Positions 25,510 through 33,886 of a DNA stretch of 64,000 nucleotides are shown here, one piece after another. Numbering within the stretch: the stretch's first letter is position 1; every line of letters starts with the position of its first letter. The translations under genes were made by a program, and so were the position numbers. Below the pieces are notes generated by a model that was given only the letters and a program-made list of their open reading frames with translations, did not search any database and was not told the DNA's origin. Source of the stretch: JANPPS01 sp965246835 (GTDB taxonomy: Bacteria; Pseudomonadota; Alphaproteobacteria; Acetobacterales; Acetobacteraceae); assembly GCA_965246835.1 (NCBI GenBank), contig CBDFFQ010000001.1, positions 496,001-560,000 of the forward strand, read 5' to 3'.

Positions 25510-27744
25510 TCAAGATGCCGCACCTTGCATTTCCGCCGCCTTCCGGCCGATCGCACTGGTCGCCCTGTTCCAGAATGAACCAACGCCCTCCGCCGTCTGC
25601 GTGCCCGAGTTCCACATCTGCTTCAACGGCTGCTCAACCGTATTCTCCAGCGCGCTCCCAAGCTTCTCCCGCGCCGCGTTCGCCAGGCCGGAGTTCTCTG
25701 CCACCATCGTCGTCACGGCGCTCACGCCCATCCCCACGCCGAAGCCGACCACCGCGCCGACGGCCGTGCCCGCCACGGGTATGACGCTCCCGATCGCAGC
25801 GCCAGCCATCGCACCGGTTGCACCCGCGGCAAGGCCTACGCCTGCGCTGACCGCCACGTCGGCCGTGGCACGGCCCGCCGTCATGCTTCCGGTCTTGACC
25901 TTGGCCCCATCCTCCATCGCCGATGACCCGGCATTGACCACGGCCCCGATGAGCGATGCAGAACCCGCGCCCGCCAGCATCGACCGGCCGACCGTTGCCG
26001 CCCCCAAGCGCTTGGCGAGCGCCGAGCTGATCAACTGATCGGCGTGCCCCATCGCCGCACCTTCGACGCCGGACTGCACGATCTTCTTTGCCTCATCCGT
26101 GCCGAACTTGCCGCTCACTAAGGCCCTCCCCGCCTCCATGCCGGCGCTGACCGCCGCCCCGGTCCGGGCCGCGGCCATGCGCGAATGGGTGGGCTGCGTC
26201 GTCGCTGATGCCGGGCTGGAAGTTGGCGGCCCCGCTCCCGGGTTCATCGTCACGGCTGCCTTGGCCGGGAAGCCCGTGACCGAGGCCTTCGACGCACCCG
26301 GCACCTCGAACGTCGTACCCAGTGTCCCACCAACCCGGATGTGGTCACCGGGCCGGATTTCCATCGGCGTGCCCGGCGAGACCGGCAGGCTCACGCCGTT
26401 TCGCTCCACCGTCGTGCCATTGGTCGATTTCAGATCGGCCACCTTCAGCGTGCCATTGAGGTCACGGAAGACCCGGGCATGGCTGCCGCTGACGGTCTCG
26501 CCATGGGTCGCCACATCCGCTTTCGTTCCATCGCGGCCCAGCGTGAACCCGCTGGCATTCGTCAGCCCGGTGACGCGGTTCCCGAATGCCGTCTTGCTGC
26601 CCGGCATGGTGAAGACCTCACCGTTGGTGCCACCGACGTGGACCTTGTCGCCGTGATTCAACTCGACTGGTGACCCCGGTTTGACGGGCGTGTGCTGACC
26701 GTTCCGCTCCACAGTCGTGCCGTTGGTCGAATTCAAATCGGCCACGTGGGTCTTGCCATCCGCATCACGGTAGACCTCCGCATGCCGGTTGCTCACCGCC
26801 TTGGACGTGCTCTCAAGATCGGCAGTGTTGGCATCCCGCCCGATCGTGAACCGGTCGGACTTATCAAGGGTCGACGTGCGCTTCTCGAACTCCTGAGTCG
26901 GGGTCAGCTTCACTCCGGCGTGATCTGCCTTATAGGCATCGTACTTCTCCGGAACCTTCAAAGGCTCGACCCAGTCTGGGCGGGATTTAGTACGATCGTC
27001 GCTCACCTCCTGGCCATTACGCGGATCTGTGAGCGTCCGCTCCACAGGATTACCCTCCCTATCGTTTGGTAGACCGTGGATCACACCGTTTCGGGCAGAC
27101 ACCCCGTCTGTAACATGTTGATCGAAAGGCGGTTTATCGAATTTCGTTATGCCTGACTCCTTCAAGTGGTCCTTGACCAGAGCCGCTAGGTGGCCGGCCT
27201 CGGTTTCGCTTTGGGGGTAGATGGTGATTGCCTTGCCATGCTGCGGGCCAGTCAATCTCGTCATCGTCTCGTCGCTCTGCGCGATTTTATGGGAGACACC
27301 TAGCGCCCGCAGTTTTGGAAAGAGCGTCTCGGACAGCTTTATGGCGTCCGCACTGTTTGACGGTGAGACATGCAGTTTCCAGCCAATGTCCGGAACGTTG
27401 CCTTTGCCGCCATGCATGACCCAGTGCTCAGTTTCCTTACGGTATTCTCCCGACGCGATCAGCTTGTCGTTGTGCTTCCCCAACTTGTCGGACTCGGATC
27501 TTGCCACAGAAGGCTTTTCTGCCTTTTTGGCTTCGGCTGCCTTTTTCGCAGCCTCGGCTCCCAAGCGCGGGGGCTCCGGAACATGGCCCGCAGCCGCTTT
27601 TGGGTTGCCCGTGGGGGTCGGCTTGGCGTTCGTGATCTCCTTCTCGAACTGCGCTTTCTCCTTCGCATGTCCGGCATGACGGACGCTGCTTGTCTCGCCG
27701 TTCTTTGAAGAGTGCCCCGGGCCTGTTACCGACGAAGTGCTCAT
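25510..27744 (-). CDS. Multidomain protein: lyase-like domain, two FHA domains, glycine zipper
   Basis: The start is the ATG at 27744, preceded by GGAGAG; an ATG five codons upstream has no such site. The product is 744 aa. Residues 1-100 are Lys/Ala/Pro-rich and probably disordered. Residues about 105-225 contain GWKLHVSP (K123, H125), SHKIA (K153) and GKAITIYP (Y176), resembling the phosphothreonine lyase fold of OspF/SpvC and of LanL/LanKC synthetases. FHA domains lie at about 298-373 and 400-475 (GRDANT, SNRHA, NSTNGT; GRDGTK, SGSHA, KSTNGT). Residues 620-685 are a long Gly/Ala-rich hydrophobic segment typical of membrane-inserting or secreted effectors. FHA calls are firm; the lyase-like call is my comparison of motifs. 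No secretion genes are nearby, and the neighbour is an IS element. Confidence 0.72.
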   Translation of the reverse strand: MSTSSVTGPGHSSKNGETSSVRHAGHAKEKAQFEKEITNAKPTPTGNPKAAAGHVPEPPRLGAEAAKKAAEAKKAEKPSVARSESDKLGKHNDKLIASGEYRKETEHWVMHGGKGNVPDIGWKLHVSPSNSADAIKLSETLFPKLRALGVSHKIAQSDETMTRLTGPQHGKAITIYPQSETEAGHLAALVKDHLKESGITKFDKPPFDQHVTDGVSARNGVIHGLPNDREGNPVERTLTDPRNGQEVSDDRTKSRPDWVEPLKVPEKYDAYKADHAGVKLTPTQEFEKRTSTLDKSDRFTIGRDANTADLESTSKAVSNRHAEVYRDADGKTHVADLNSTNGTTVERNGQHTPVKPGSPVELNHGDKVHVGGTNGEVFTMPGSKTAFGNRVTGLTNASGFTLGRDGTKADVATHGETVSGSHARVFRDLNGTLKVADLKSTNGTTVERNGVSLPVSPGTPMEIRPGDHIRVGGTLGTTFEVPGASKASVTGFPAKAAVTMNPGAGPPTSSPASATTQPTHSRMAAARTGAAVSAGMEAGRALVSGKFGTDEAKKIVQSGVEGAAMGHADQLISSALAKRLGAATVGRSMLAGAGSASLIGAVVNAGSSAMEDGAKVKTGSMTAGRATADVAVSAGVGLAAGATGAMAGAAIGSVIPVAGTAVGAVVGFGVGMGVSAVTTMVAENSGLANAAREKLGSALENTVEQPLKQMWNSGTQTAEGVGSFWNRATSAIGRKAAEMQGAAS

Positions 27745-27989
27745 GATGTGCTCTCCCATTGGCTTGAAATTGCGACATCAAGCTGACGGAACTCTGACTG
27801 CGAGAACCTCTGCTCCATCCACATCGGCGCGATGATGCGGGGCCGGTGCGCCGACAAATCGGCCTTCACCGCTCCCGTTCAGCCCAGGGGTGAGGAGGCG
27901 CGCCGGCGAGCGTTGCGGCGGTTTTTCGGGCCAGTGAGGACTGGGTTACGCTGGTGCAGGTCGGCACAGCAATCCTGCGACCTGGCGAG

Positions 27990-28625
27990 CTACTCTCGCA
28001 GGACGGCCAGCAACGTCCGACCGGCCACGTCAAACACTGCGCGGTCGCCGCTGACCATGAGGGCGGCGATGGCACCGTCCAGCAACAGCAACAACTGCCG
28101 GGCCAGCAACGCCGGGTCTGGGCGCCCGGCGGCGTGGTGTTCCAGCACGGCCAGTATCTCGCGATGGTGTTCGCCGGCCAGGGTGCGAAGCCAGGGCTCA
28201 CCCTTCGCGTGCTCGGCCACCGCATTCATGAAGGCGCAGCCGTAGAAAGGCCGCTGATCGTAGATTGTCTGGAGCGCCAGCACGGTCCGCTCCAGCGGTG
28301 CCGGGCCGTCCAGTGCGGCGAAGAATAGACGACGCCACTCCGCACCCTCCTGCACGAGCACTTCGTGCAGCAGCGCCTGCTTGGAGCCGAAATGGGCGTA
28401 GAGCGTCATTTTCGACGCGCCGGCCTCAGCCAGTATGCGGTCGATACCGGTCGCGTGGATGCCATCACGGCAAAACATCTCGCGCGCTGTCGCTAGAATG
28501 CGCTCCTGCGGTGGGACTTGCCCGCTTTGTAGGCTGTTTACGGCAGCCGGCGCTCTTTTTGCCTGTTTAATGACCAAAGCCTCCTGCGACTCCGTAGTGG
28601 GTTCCGTGCTCCACTCATCTCCCAT
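27990..28625 (-). CDS. TetR/AcrR family transcriptional regulator
   Basis: This is a one-component repressor of 211 aa with the ATG at 28625. The N-terminal helix-turn-helix is clear: ERILATAREMFCRDGIHATG followed by IDRILAEAGASKMTLYAHFG and KQALLHEVL. The C-terminal ligand domain is helical, and RPFYGCAFMNAVAEHAKGEP is typical of the family near position 130. It is divergent from the OsmC-like gene, and a strong palindrome at 28695-28710 lies between them. It probably represses the 28753-35180 cluster; the inducer is unknown. A TTG closer to the DNA-binding domain is an alternative start. Confidence 0.85.
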   Translation of the reverse strand: MGDEWSTEPTTESQEALVIKQAKRAPAAVNSLQSGQVPPQERILATAREMFCRDGIHATGIDRILAEAGASKMTLYAHFGSKQALLHEVLVQEGAEWRRLFFAALDGPAPLERTVLALQTIYDQRPFYGCAFMNAVAEHAKGEPWLRTLAGEHHREILAVLEHHAAGRPDPALLARQLLLLLDGAIAALMVSGDRAVFDVAGRTLLAVLRE

Positions 28626-28694
28626 GCCACATACTGGCTGGTCGATACCAACCCTGCCGATTGGCACGCGGTTTGCTTCGCATTGCGTGAGACG

Positions 28695-28710
28695 GACAGA
28701 CCAGTCTGTC
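28695..28710. promoter_or_regulatory. Probable TetR operator
   Basis: GACAGAC and GTCTGTC form perfect 7-bp arms separated by two bases, lying 43 bp upstream of the OsmC-like start and 70 bp upstream of the divergent TetR gene. The size and symmetry fit TetR-family operators, several of which contain an AGACCAGTCT core as here. Confidence 0.65.
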
Positions 28711-28752
28711 TGACAGCCGGCACAGACCGGAGCGCAGTAGGAGATCACAGCC

Positions 28753-29301
28753 ATGAGCGCCGCAACCCTTAGCCCACCCACCGCCATGACCGGGTGCCTT
28801 GCCCCTATCGACAAGGGCGGGCTCGACGCGCTCATCGCCAAGGGCCGCGCCGACCCAACCGCGGTCAAAACCCTGAAATGCACCACGATCGCCGAAGGAC
28901 GCTTCCGGCACCTGAACATGATCCGGGACCTGCCGCCCTACATCGTGGACGAGCCGCCGGGCTTGCTGGGCGATGACACGGCACCGAACCCGTCGGAGGC
29001 ATCGCTCGCCGCACTGGGTTCGTGCCTGGCCGTCGGCATCCACGCCAATGCGGTGGCCCAAGGCATCACGGTGCAGAAGCTGGAATTGCAGCTGGAGGCC
29101 GACATCAACATCACGGCCGTCTGGGGCACGGGCGACACGTCACCCAAGCCAGTGGGTTTCGACGCGGTCCGGGTCAAGGTCACGCTCGAAAGCGATGCGA
29201 CGCCTGCCCAGCGTGACGCACTGATCGCACATGCCACGAAGTGGTCCCCCGTCGCCAATACGTTCACCAAGCCCGTGGGCCTGGCTGTGGCGGCCGCTTG
29301 A
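28753..29301 (+). CDS. OsmC-like protein lacking the second redox cysteine
   Basis: This is an OsmC/Ohr-superfamily protein of 182 aa. The conserved first cysteine is C91 in AALGSCLAVGIHANAVA. In peroxidase members a second cysteine occurs in a CPV motif near the C-terminus; here the aligned motif is WSPVANT (residues 164-170), with serine instead of cysteine. It may therefore not be a classical thiol peroxidase and could bind or hydrolyse a thio-compound. It is the first gene after the TetR operator and probably leads the transcript to cyanase. Confidence 0.8.
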   Translation: MSAATLSPPTAMTGCLAPIDKGGLDALIAKGRADPTAVKTLKCTTIAEGRFRHLNMIRDLPPYIVDEPPGLLGDDTAPNPSEASLAALGSCLAVGIHANAVAQGITVQKLELQLEADINITAVWGTGDTSPKPVGFDAVRVKVTLESDATPAQRDALIAHATKWSPVANTFTKPVGLAVAAA

Positions 29302-29321
29302 TCCTGAGGACGGAGCAGATC

Positions 29322-30458
29322 GTGACGCATGTGGCCCAGCCTATTCCGATCGAAGCCCACCAGTCCGCTGCTCCGTCCGCTATCCTTGAACGCGTGCGCG
29401 GTATCGCGGCGCAGATCGCGCCGATGGCTCACGACATCGACCACAAGGGCGTCTATCCGGGGGACTTCCTGAACCAGCTTGGCGCGGCGGGCGCGTTTTC
29501 GTCCCACCTGGCGGCGCATACCACGGTCGGACGTCCCGATCTGGGCCTGTCCATCCGGGCGATGGCGGAGGTGGGCGCCACCTGCATGTCAACCGCGTTC
29601 TGCATGTGGTGCCAGGATGCGTGCGGCTGGTATCTGGAAAACACGGCCAATGCCGGCCTGCGCGACCGGCTACAACCCGGCATCGCGGCCGGGCATTGGC
29701 TGGGCGGCACCGGGTTATCCAACCCGGTCAAGGCGCTGTCGGGGATCGAGCGGTTCAAACTGCGTGCCCAACGGGCAGAGGGCGGCTATGTCGTGTCAGG
29801 CGTGCTGCCCTGGGTGTCCAACCTGGGCGACGGCCACTGGTTCGGGACCGTGTTCGAAAACGCTGCCGACCCGGCGCATCGCATGATGGCCATGGTCCAA
29901 TGCGGCCAACCCGGCATCGAGATCAAACAGAACGCCCGCTTCATCGCCCTGGAGGGCACCGGCACCTACTCCGTGTTGTTCCGCCGCGCCTTCATCGCCG
30001 ATGACATGCTGCTGGCCGACCCGCTGGCGGACATGGTCAAGCGCGTGAAGCCTGGCTTCTTGCTGCTCCAGGCCGGCATGGGCCTGGGCGTCACGCGTGC
30101 CGCCATCGGGTTGATGCACCAGGCTAACGTGACGCTTGGTGCATCCAACGCCTATTTGCCCAAGCAGGTGGACGCATTCGAGCGCGAGCTGGAGGCGCTG
30201 GACCACACCATCGGCATTCTGGCCGAAACGCCGCTCGATCGGTCCATCGACTACGGGCGCGCCGTGCTCACCGCCCGCTTGCGCACGAGCGAACTGACGC
30301 TGGAGGCCGCGCAGGCCGCCCTGCTCCATGCCGGCGCGCGCGGGTTTATCGAGGGCTCGGCCACCAGCCGCGTGCTGCGTGAGAGTTATTTCGTGGCCAT
30401 CATCACGCCATCCATCAAGCATTTGCGGCAGGAACTCGAATTGCTGGGCCGCCATTGA
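29322..30458 (+). CDS. Acyl-CoA dehydrogenase-like flavoprotein
   Basis: This flavoprotein of 378 aa has the acyl-CoA dehydrogenase fold: a helical N-terminal domain (about 1-115, with MSTAFCMWCQDACGWYL), a beta domain (GGTGLSNPVKALSGIERFKL, GYVVSGVLPWVSNLGDGHWF) and a C-terminal helical domain ending in SRVLRESYFVAIITPSIKHL. Relatives in this group include flavin-dependent monooxygenases acting on organosulfur compounds, so dehydrogenation of an acyl-CoA should not be assumed. The start is GTG at 29322 with GGAG 7 bp upstream. It overlaps the ferredoxin gene by one base, suggesting they work as a pair. Confidence 0.8.
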   Translation: MTHVAQPIPIEAHQSAAPSAILERVRGIAAQIAPMAHDIDHKGVYPGDFLNQLGAAGAFSSHLAAHTTVGRPDLGLSIRAMAEVGATCMSTAFCMWCQDACGWYLENTANAGLRDRLQPGIAAGHWLGGTGLSNPVKALSGIERFKLRAQRAEGGYVVSGVLPWVSNLGDGHWFGTVFENAADPAHRMMAMVQCGQPGIEIKQNARFIALEGTGTYSVLFRRAFIADDMLLADPLADMVKRVKPGFLLLQAGMGLGVTRAAIGLMHQANVTLGASNAYLPKQVDAFERELEALDHTIGILAETPLDRSIDYGRAVLTARLRTSELTLEAAQAALLHAGARGFIEGSATSRVLRESYFVAIITPSIKHLRQELELLGRH

Positions 30459-30760
30459 TGCAGGTGCTGGTGACCGGCGCTGACGGTGCGGTGCACACTT
30501 TGACCGGGCAGACCGGGGACCGCGTGATGGTGCTGGCCCGCGCCGCCGGATTGCCCGTGAAGGGCGAGTGCGAGGGCTCGGTCGCCTGCGCCACCTGCCA
30601 CATGATCGTCGACCCGGTCTGGGCCGCCCGGCTCGACCCACCGAATGAGGAAGAAGAGTCGATGCTCGACACCGTCTTCGACCTTACGCCGACATCCCGC
30701 CTCAGTTGCCAAATCCGGCTTACGCCGGAGCTGGACGGGCTGCGCCTACGTCTTCCCTAA
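30458..30760 (+). CDS. [2Fe-2S] ferredoxin (adrenodoxin/ISC type)
   Basis: This is a small soluble electron carrier of 100 aa. The cluster motif is C-x5-C-x2-C (ECEGSVACATCH near residues 43-54) with the fourth cysteine in RLSCQIRLTPELDG near 86. The ATG at 30458 overlaps the stop of the flavoprotein gene (TGATG). An acidic DPPNEEEESMLD stretch is typical of partner-binding helix 3. It probably supplies or accepts electrons for the flavoprotein. Confidence 0.88.
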   Translation: MQVLVTGADGAVHTLTGQTGDRVMVLARAAGLPVKGECEGSVACATCHMIVDPVWAARLDPPNEEEESMLDTVFDLTPTSRLSCQIRLTPELDGLRLRLP

Positions 30761-30792
30761 GTCGCCCTTCCCTGAGTGCCAAGGAGAGTTTC

Positions 30793-31662
30793 ATGACCGA
30801 AAAGATCCTTTTGTCCCCGGCCGAACTGGCAGACCTGCAGGTCGCGGAATCCGTCGTGGTGATCGACACGCGTAATCCGGAAGCGTACTCGGCCGGGCAT
30901 ATCCCCGGCGCGGTCAATGTGCATGATATCTTCACCTATCTCGCGATGTCGACGCCGGATGCCATCGGTGCGCTCCGGCAGAAATTCAGCGACGCCTTCG
31001 GTGCGGCTGGCCTGTCCGGGGCCGAGACGGCGGTGTTGGTCGAAGAGAGCATGAATTCCGGCTTCGGACAGTCGTGCCGGGGCTATTTTCTGCTGAAATA
31101 CCTTGGTTACCCAAAGGCCGCGATCCTGCATGGCGGTTACGCAGCCTGGAAAGCAGCCGGCCTGCCTCATTCGACCGAGGCGACAGCCCCCACAGCTAAG
31201 ACATTCCCCCACAGCGACGCCGGGCTGCACATGATGCTGGATCGCGATGCGATGCTGTCCGCTTTGGGTGACGAGGGAACCATCAAGCTCGATGTGCGGG
31301 ACGTGGATGAGTGGATCGGTACCAGCTCCTCTCCCTATGGGCCGGATTTCTGCCCGCGTAAAGGGCGCATCCCTGGTGCACGCTGGATCGAGTGGTATCG
31401 GCTGATGAAGCCGTCGGCGAGCGGGCAGGTATTCAAGTCCAAACAGGAGATCCTGGCCGAGTGCGCCAGCGTGGGCGTGACGCCCCAAACGCCGGTGTAT
31501 CTCTACTGCTTCAAGGGGGCCCGCGCCTCCAACACGCTGGTCGCGTTGAAAGAAGCGGGCATCAACGACGTTCGGCTCTATTTCGGATCCTGGAACGAGT
31601 GGAGCCGGGACGAGAGCCTGCCGATCGAAACCGGCCTGCCCTACGCCATGGCGGCCGAGTAG
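30793..31662 (+). CDS. Tandem-domain rhodanese sulfurtransferase
   Basis: This 289-aa protein has two rhodanese domains. The first (about 5-125) shows VVVIDTRNPEAYSAGHIPGA and a possible active cysteine C95 in QSCRGYF. The second (about 150-280) shows IKLDVRDVDEWIG, GRIPGARWIEW and the active-site loop YCFKGARASNT with C239. Rhodaneses move sulfane sulfur to cyanide or other acceptors. The ATG has an AAGGAGAG ribosome site. Location between the flavoprotein/ferredoxin pair and a cyanate-type importer with cyanase suggests a role in metabolism of a cyano-sulfur compound. Confidence 0.87.
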   Translation: MTEKILLSPAELADLQVAESVVVIDTRNPEAYSAGHIPGAVNVHDIFTYLAMSTPDAIGALRQKFSDAFGAAGLSGAETAVLVEESMNSGFGQSCRGYFLLKYLGYPKAAILHGGYAAWKAAGLPHSTEATAPTAKTFPHSDAGLHMMLDRDAMLSALGDEGTIKLDVRDVDEWIGTSSSPYGPDFCPRKGRIPGARWIEWYRLMKPSASGQVFKSKQEILAECASVGVTPQTPVYLYCFKGARASNTLVALKEAGINDVRLYFGSWNEWSRDESLPIETGLPYAMAAE

Positions 31663-31707
31663 CACAGTTCTTGCACACCTTTGTCTCTACCTTCTGATTA
31701 GGACAGC

Positions 31708-33030
31708 GTGTTGCCCCGCATCGACGACCCTTTCGACCCGGCCGCCCCCAGCGGCTGCGGATGTCACGGTACTGCCGCCGCTCATAATGCAGCGGCGGCG
31801 GTCCAGCGCTCGGTTCTACAGGCTGTGTTCCCCAATCCGACAGGGCGGCGCGGCTTTTTACAAGCCGTCGGGGCAACAACTGCAGCGGCGGCACTGGCCG
31901 AGATATTCCCGCTCGGCATGGCAGAGGCGCTGGCGCAATCGGCGCCTGGACCGATCGAAAAGCCCAACCTGAAGGTTGGATTCATCCCGATCACGTGTGC
32001 CTCGCCCATCATCATGGCCGAACCGATGGGCTTCTATGCCAAGCATGGGTTGAAGGTGGACGTGGTCAAAACGGCGGGGTGGGCCGTGATCCGGGACAAG
32101 GCTGTCAACCGCGAATACGATGCGACCCACATGCTGTCTCCCATGCCCTTCGCGCTGACGCTGGGCATCGGCTCGATCAAACAAAATTGGTCCATCCCGG
32201 CCATCGAGAACATCAACGGCCAGGCGATCACCATGGCCTTGAAGCACAAGGATCGTCGTGACCCCAAGGACTGGAAGGGGATGCGGTTTGCCATCCCGTT
32301 CGACTATTCGATGCACAATTACCTCCTGCGCTACTATTTGGCCGAAGCGGGGCTCGATCCCGATACGGACGTGTCGTTGCGCGTCATTCCGCCGCCCGAG
32401 ATGGTCGCCAACCTACGGGCGGACAACATCGATGGGTTTTTGGGGCCGGATCCGGTCAACCAGCGCGCCGTCTATGACGGGCTGGGCTTCATCCATATCC
32501 TAAGCCGCACCATCTGGGACGGGCATCCGTGCTGCGCGTTCGCGGTGTCGCAACAGTTCATGGCCGAAAACCCCAACACGTTCCTGGCCCTGACCAAAGC
32601 GATCATCGACGCCACCGCCTATGCCAACAAGGACGAGCACCGGGCCGAGATCGCCGAGGCAATTTCGCCCACCAACTACCTGAATCAGCCGCCGATCGTC
32701 GTCCGCCAGGCGCTGACCGGCACCTATGCCGACGGGCTCGGTACCGTCGTGAAAGAGCCGGGTCGCGCCGGGTTCGACCCGTTCCCCTACGAGGCGTTCG
32801 GCGTGTGGATCCTGACGCAGATGAAGCGCTGGGGCCAGATCAAGGGTGATGTGGACTACGCCAGCGTCGCCCGGCAGGTCATGCTGGCGACCGGTGCGGG
32901 CAAGCTGATGGCCGAGCAGGGGCTGGCCGTGCCGTCCGCCACGGGCAAGACCATCGTCGTCATGGGCAAGCCGTTCGACCCGGCCTCCCCTGACGCCTAC
33001 GTCGCCTCCTTTCCGATCAAGCGTGGCTGA
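31708..33030 (+). CDS. ABC transporter substrate-binding protein (NrtA/CmpA/cyanate type)
   Basis: This is a periplasmic receptor of 440 aa. The N-terminus has a CGCH motif (GCGCHG) before a twin-arginine signal (GRRGFLQAVGATTAAAALAE), an arrangement seen in NrtA/CmpA-type proteins. The mature part starts KVGFIPITCASPIIMAEPMG and includes DWKGMRFAIPFDYSMHNYLL and GFLGPDPVNQRAVYDGLGF. The start is GTG at 31708 with AGGA upstream. The family binds nitrate, bicarbonate or cyanate; cyanase downstream favours cyanate or a related anion. Confidence 0.88.
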   Translation: MLPRIDDPFDPAAPSGCGCHGTAAAHNAAAAVQRSVLQAVFPNPTGRRGFLQAVGATTAAAALAEIFPLGMAEALAQSAPGPIEKPNLKVGFIPITCASPIIMAEPMGFYAKHGLKVDVVKTAGWAVIRDKAVNREYDATHMLSPMPFALTLGIGSIKQNWSIPAIENINGQAITMALKHKDRRDPKDWKGMRFAIPFDYSMHNYLLRYYLAEAGLDPDTDVSLRVIPPPEMVANLRADNIDGFLGPDPVNQRAVYDGLGFIHILSRTIWDGHPCCAFAVSQQFMAENPNTFLALTKAIIDATAYANKDEHRAEIAEAISPTNYLNQPPIVVRQALTGTYADGLGTVVKEPGRAGFDPFPYEAFGVWILTQMKRWGQIKGDVDYASVARQVMLATGAGKLMAEQGLAVPSATGKTIVVMGKPFDPASPDAYVASFPIKRG

Positions 33031-33042
33031 CCGTTCACTTTG

Positions 33043-33885
33043 ATGAAGGGCGTGCAAATCCGGTCGGCATTGCTGCTTGCGGCCATCCTCGTGCTGTTCT
33101 TCGGCGGCTGGCAATTGCTGACCATCCCCAGCCGCGCGGGCGGACCCAAGATGGACGCCGCCTATGCCGAGCTGATGGGTGCCGAAGCGCAACGCGGCGA
33201 ACGCACCTCCATGCCGCGCCCCTCCGACATTGCGGAGCACCTGTGGCACCAGGTGCGGGACCCGTTCTACATCCGCGGCACCAACGACCAGGGGATCGGG
33301 TGGCAGCTGGCCTATTCGCTGGGACGGGTGCTGCTGGGCTTCACGCTGGCGGCCCTGATCGCCATCCCGGCCGGGTTCCTGATCGGTATGAGCCCGGTGC
33401 TGCATGGGGCACTGAACCCGATCATCCAGGTGCTGCGGCCCGTCAGCCCGTTGGCCTGGATGCCGCTGGCGCTATTTACCATCAAGGACAGCTCGACCAG
33501 CGCCATCTTCGTCATCTTCGTCTGCGCAATCTGGCCGATGCTGCTCAACACCGCGTTCGGCGTGGCCAATGTCCGGCGGGAATGGCTGAACGTGGCCCGC
33601 ACGTTGGAAGCCGGGCGGTGGCGGACGGCGTTCAGCGTCATTTTGCCTGCCGCCGCACCCACTATTATGACCGGGGCGCGTATCTCCATCGGCATTGCCT
33701 GGCTGGTGATCGTTGCGGCCGAGATGCTGGTGGGCGGCACCGGCATCGGCTACTTCGTCTGGAACCAGTGGAACAACCTGTCGATATCGGACATCATTGT
33801 CGCGATCCTGCTGATCGGTCTGGTCGGCATGGCGCTCGACATGCTGCTCGGCCGGGCCGCCCGCGCCGTCACGTGGCGCGAGTAG
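33043..33885 (+). CDS. ABC transporter permease (nitrate/cyanate type)
   Basis: This is an inner-membrane permease of 280 aa. A first helix at about 8-26 (LLLAAILVLFFGGWQLL) is followed by a periplasmic stretch of about 60 residues and five more helices. The EAA loop reads ARTLEAGRWRTAFSVILPAA, followed by PTIMTGARISIGIAWLVIVA. An in-frame TTG directly precedes the chosen ATG. It is 12 bp after the binding-protein stop and 1 bp before the ATPase gene. Confidence 0.88.
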   Translation: MKGVQIRSALLLAAILVLFFGGWQLLTIPSRAGGPKMDAAYAELMGAEAQRGERTSMPRPSDIAEHLWHQVRDPFYIRGTNDQGIGWQLAYSLGRVLLGFTLAALIAIPAGFLIGMSPVLHGALNPIIQVLRPVSPLAWMPLALFTIKDSSTSAIFVIFVCAIWPMLLNTAFGVANVRREWLNVARTLEAGRWRTAFSVILPAAAPTIMTGARISIGIAWLVIVAAEMLVGGTGIGYFVWNQWNNLSISDIIVAILLIGLVGMALDMLLGRAARAVTWRE

Positions 33886-33886
33886 G

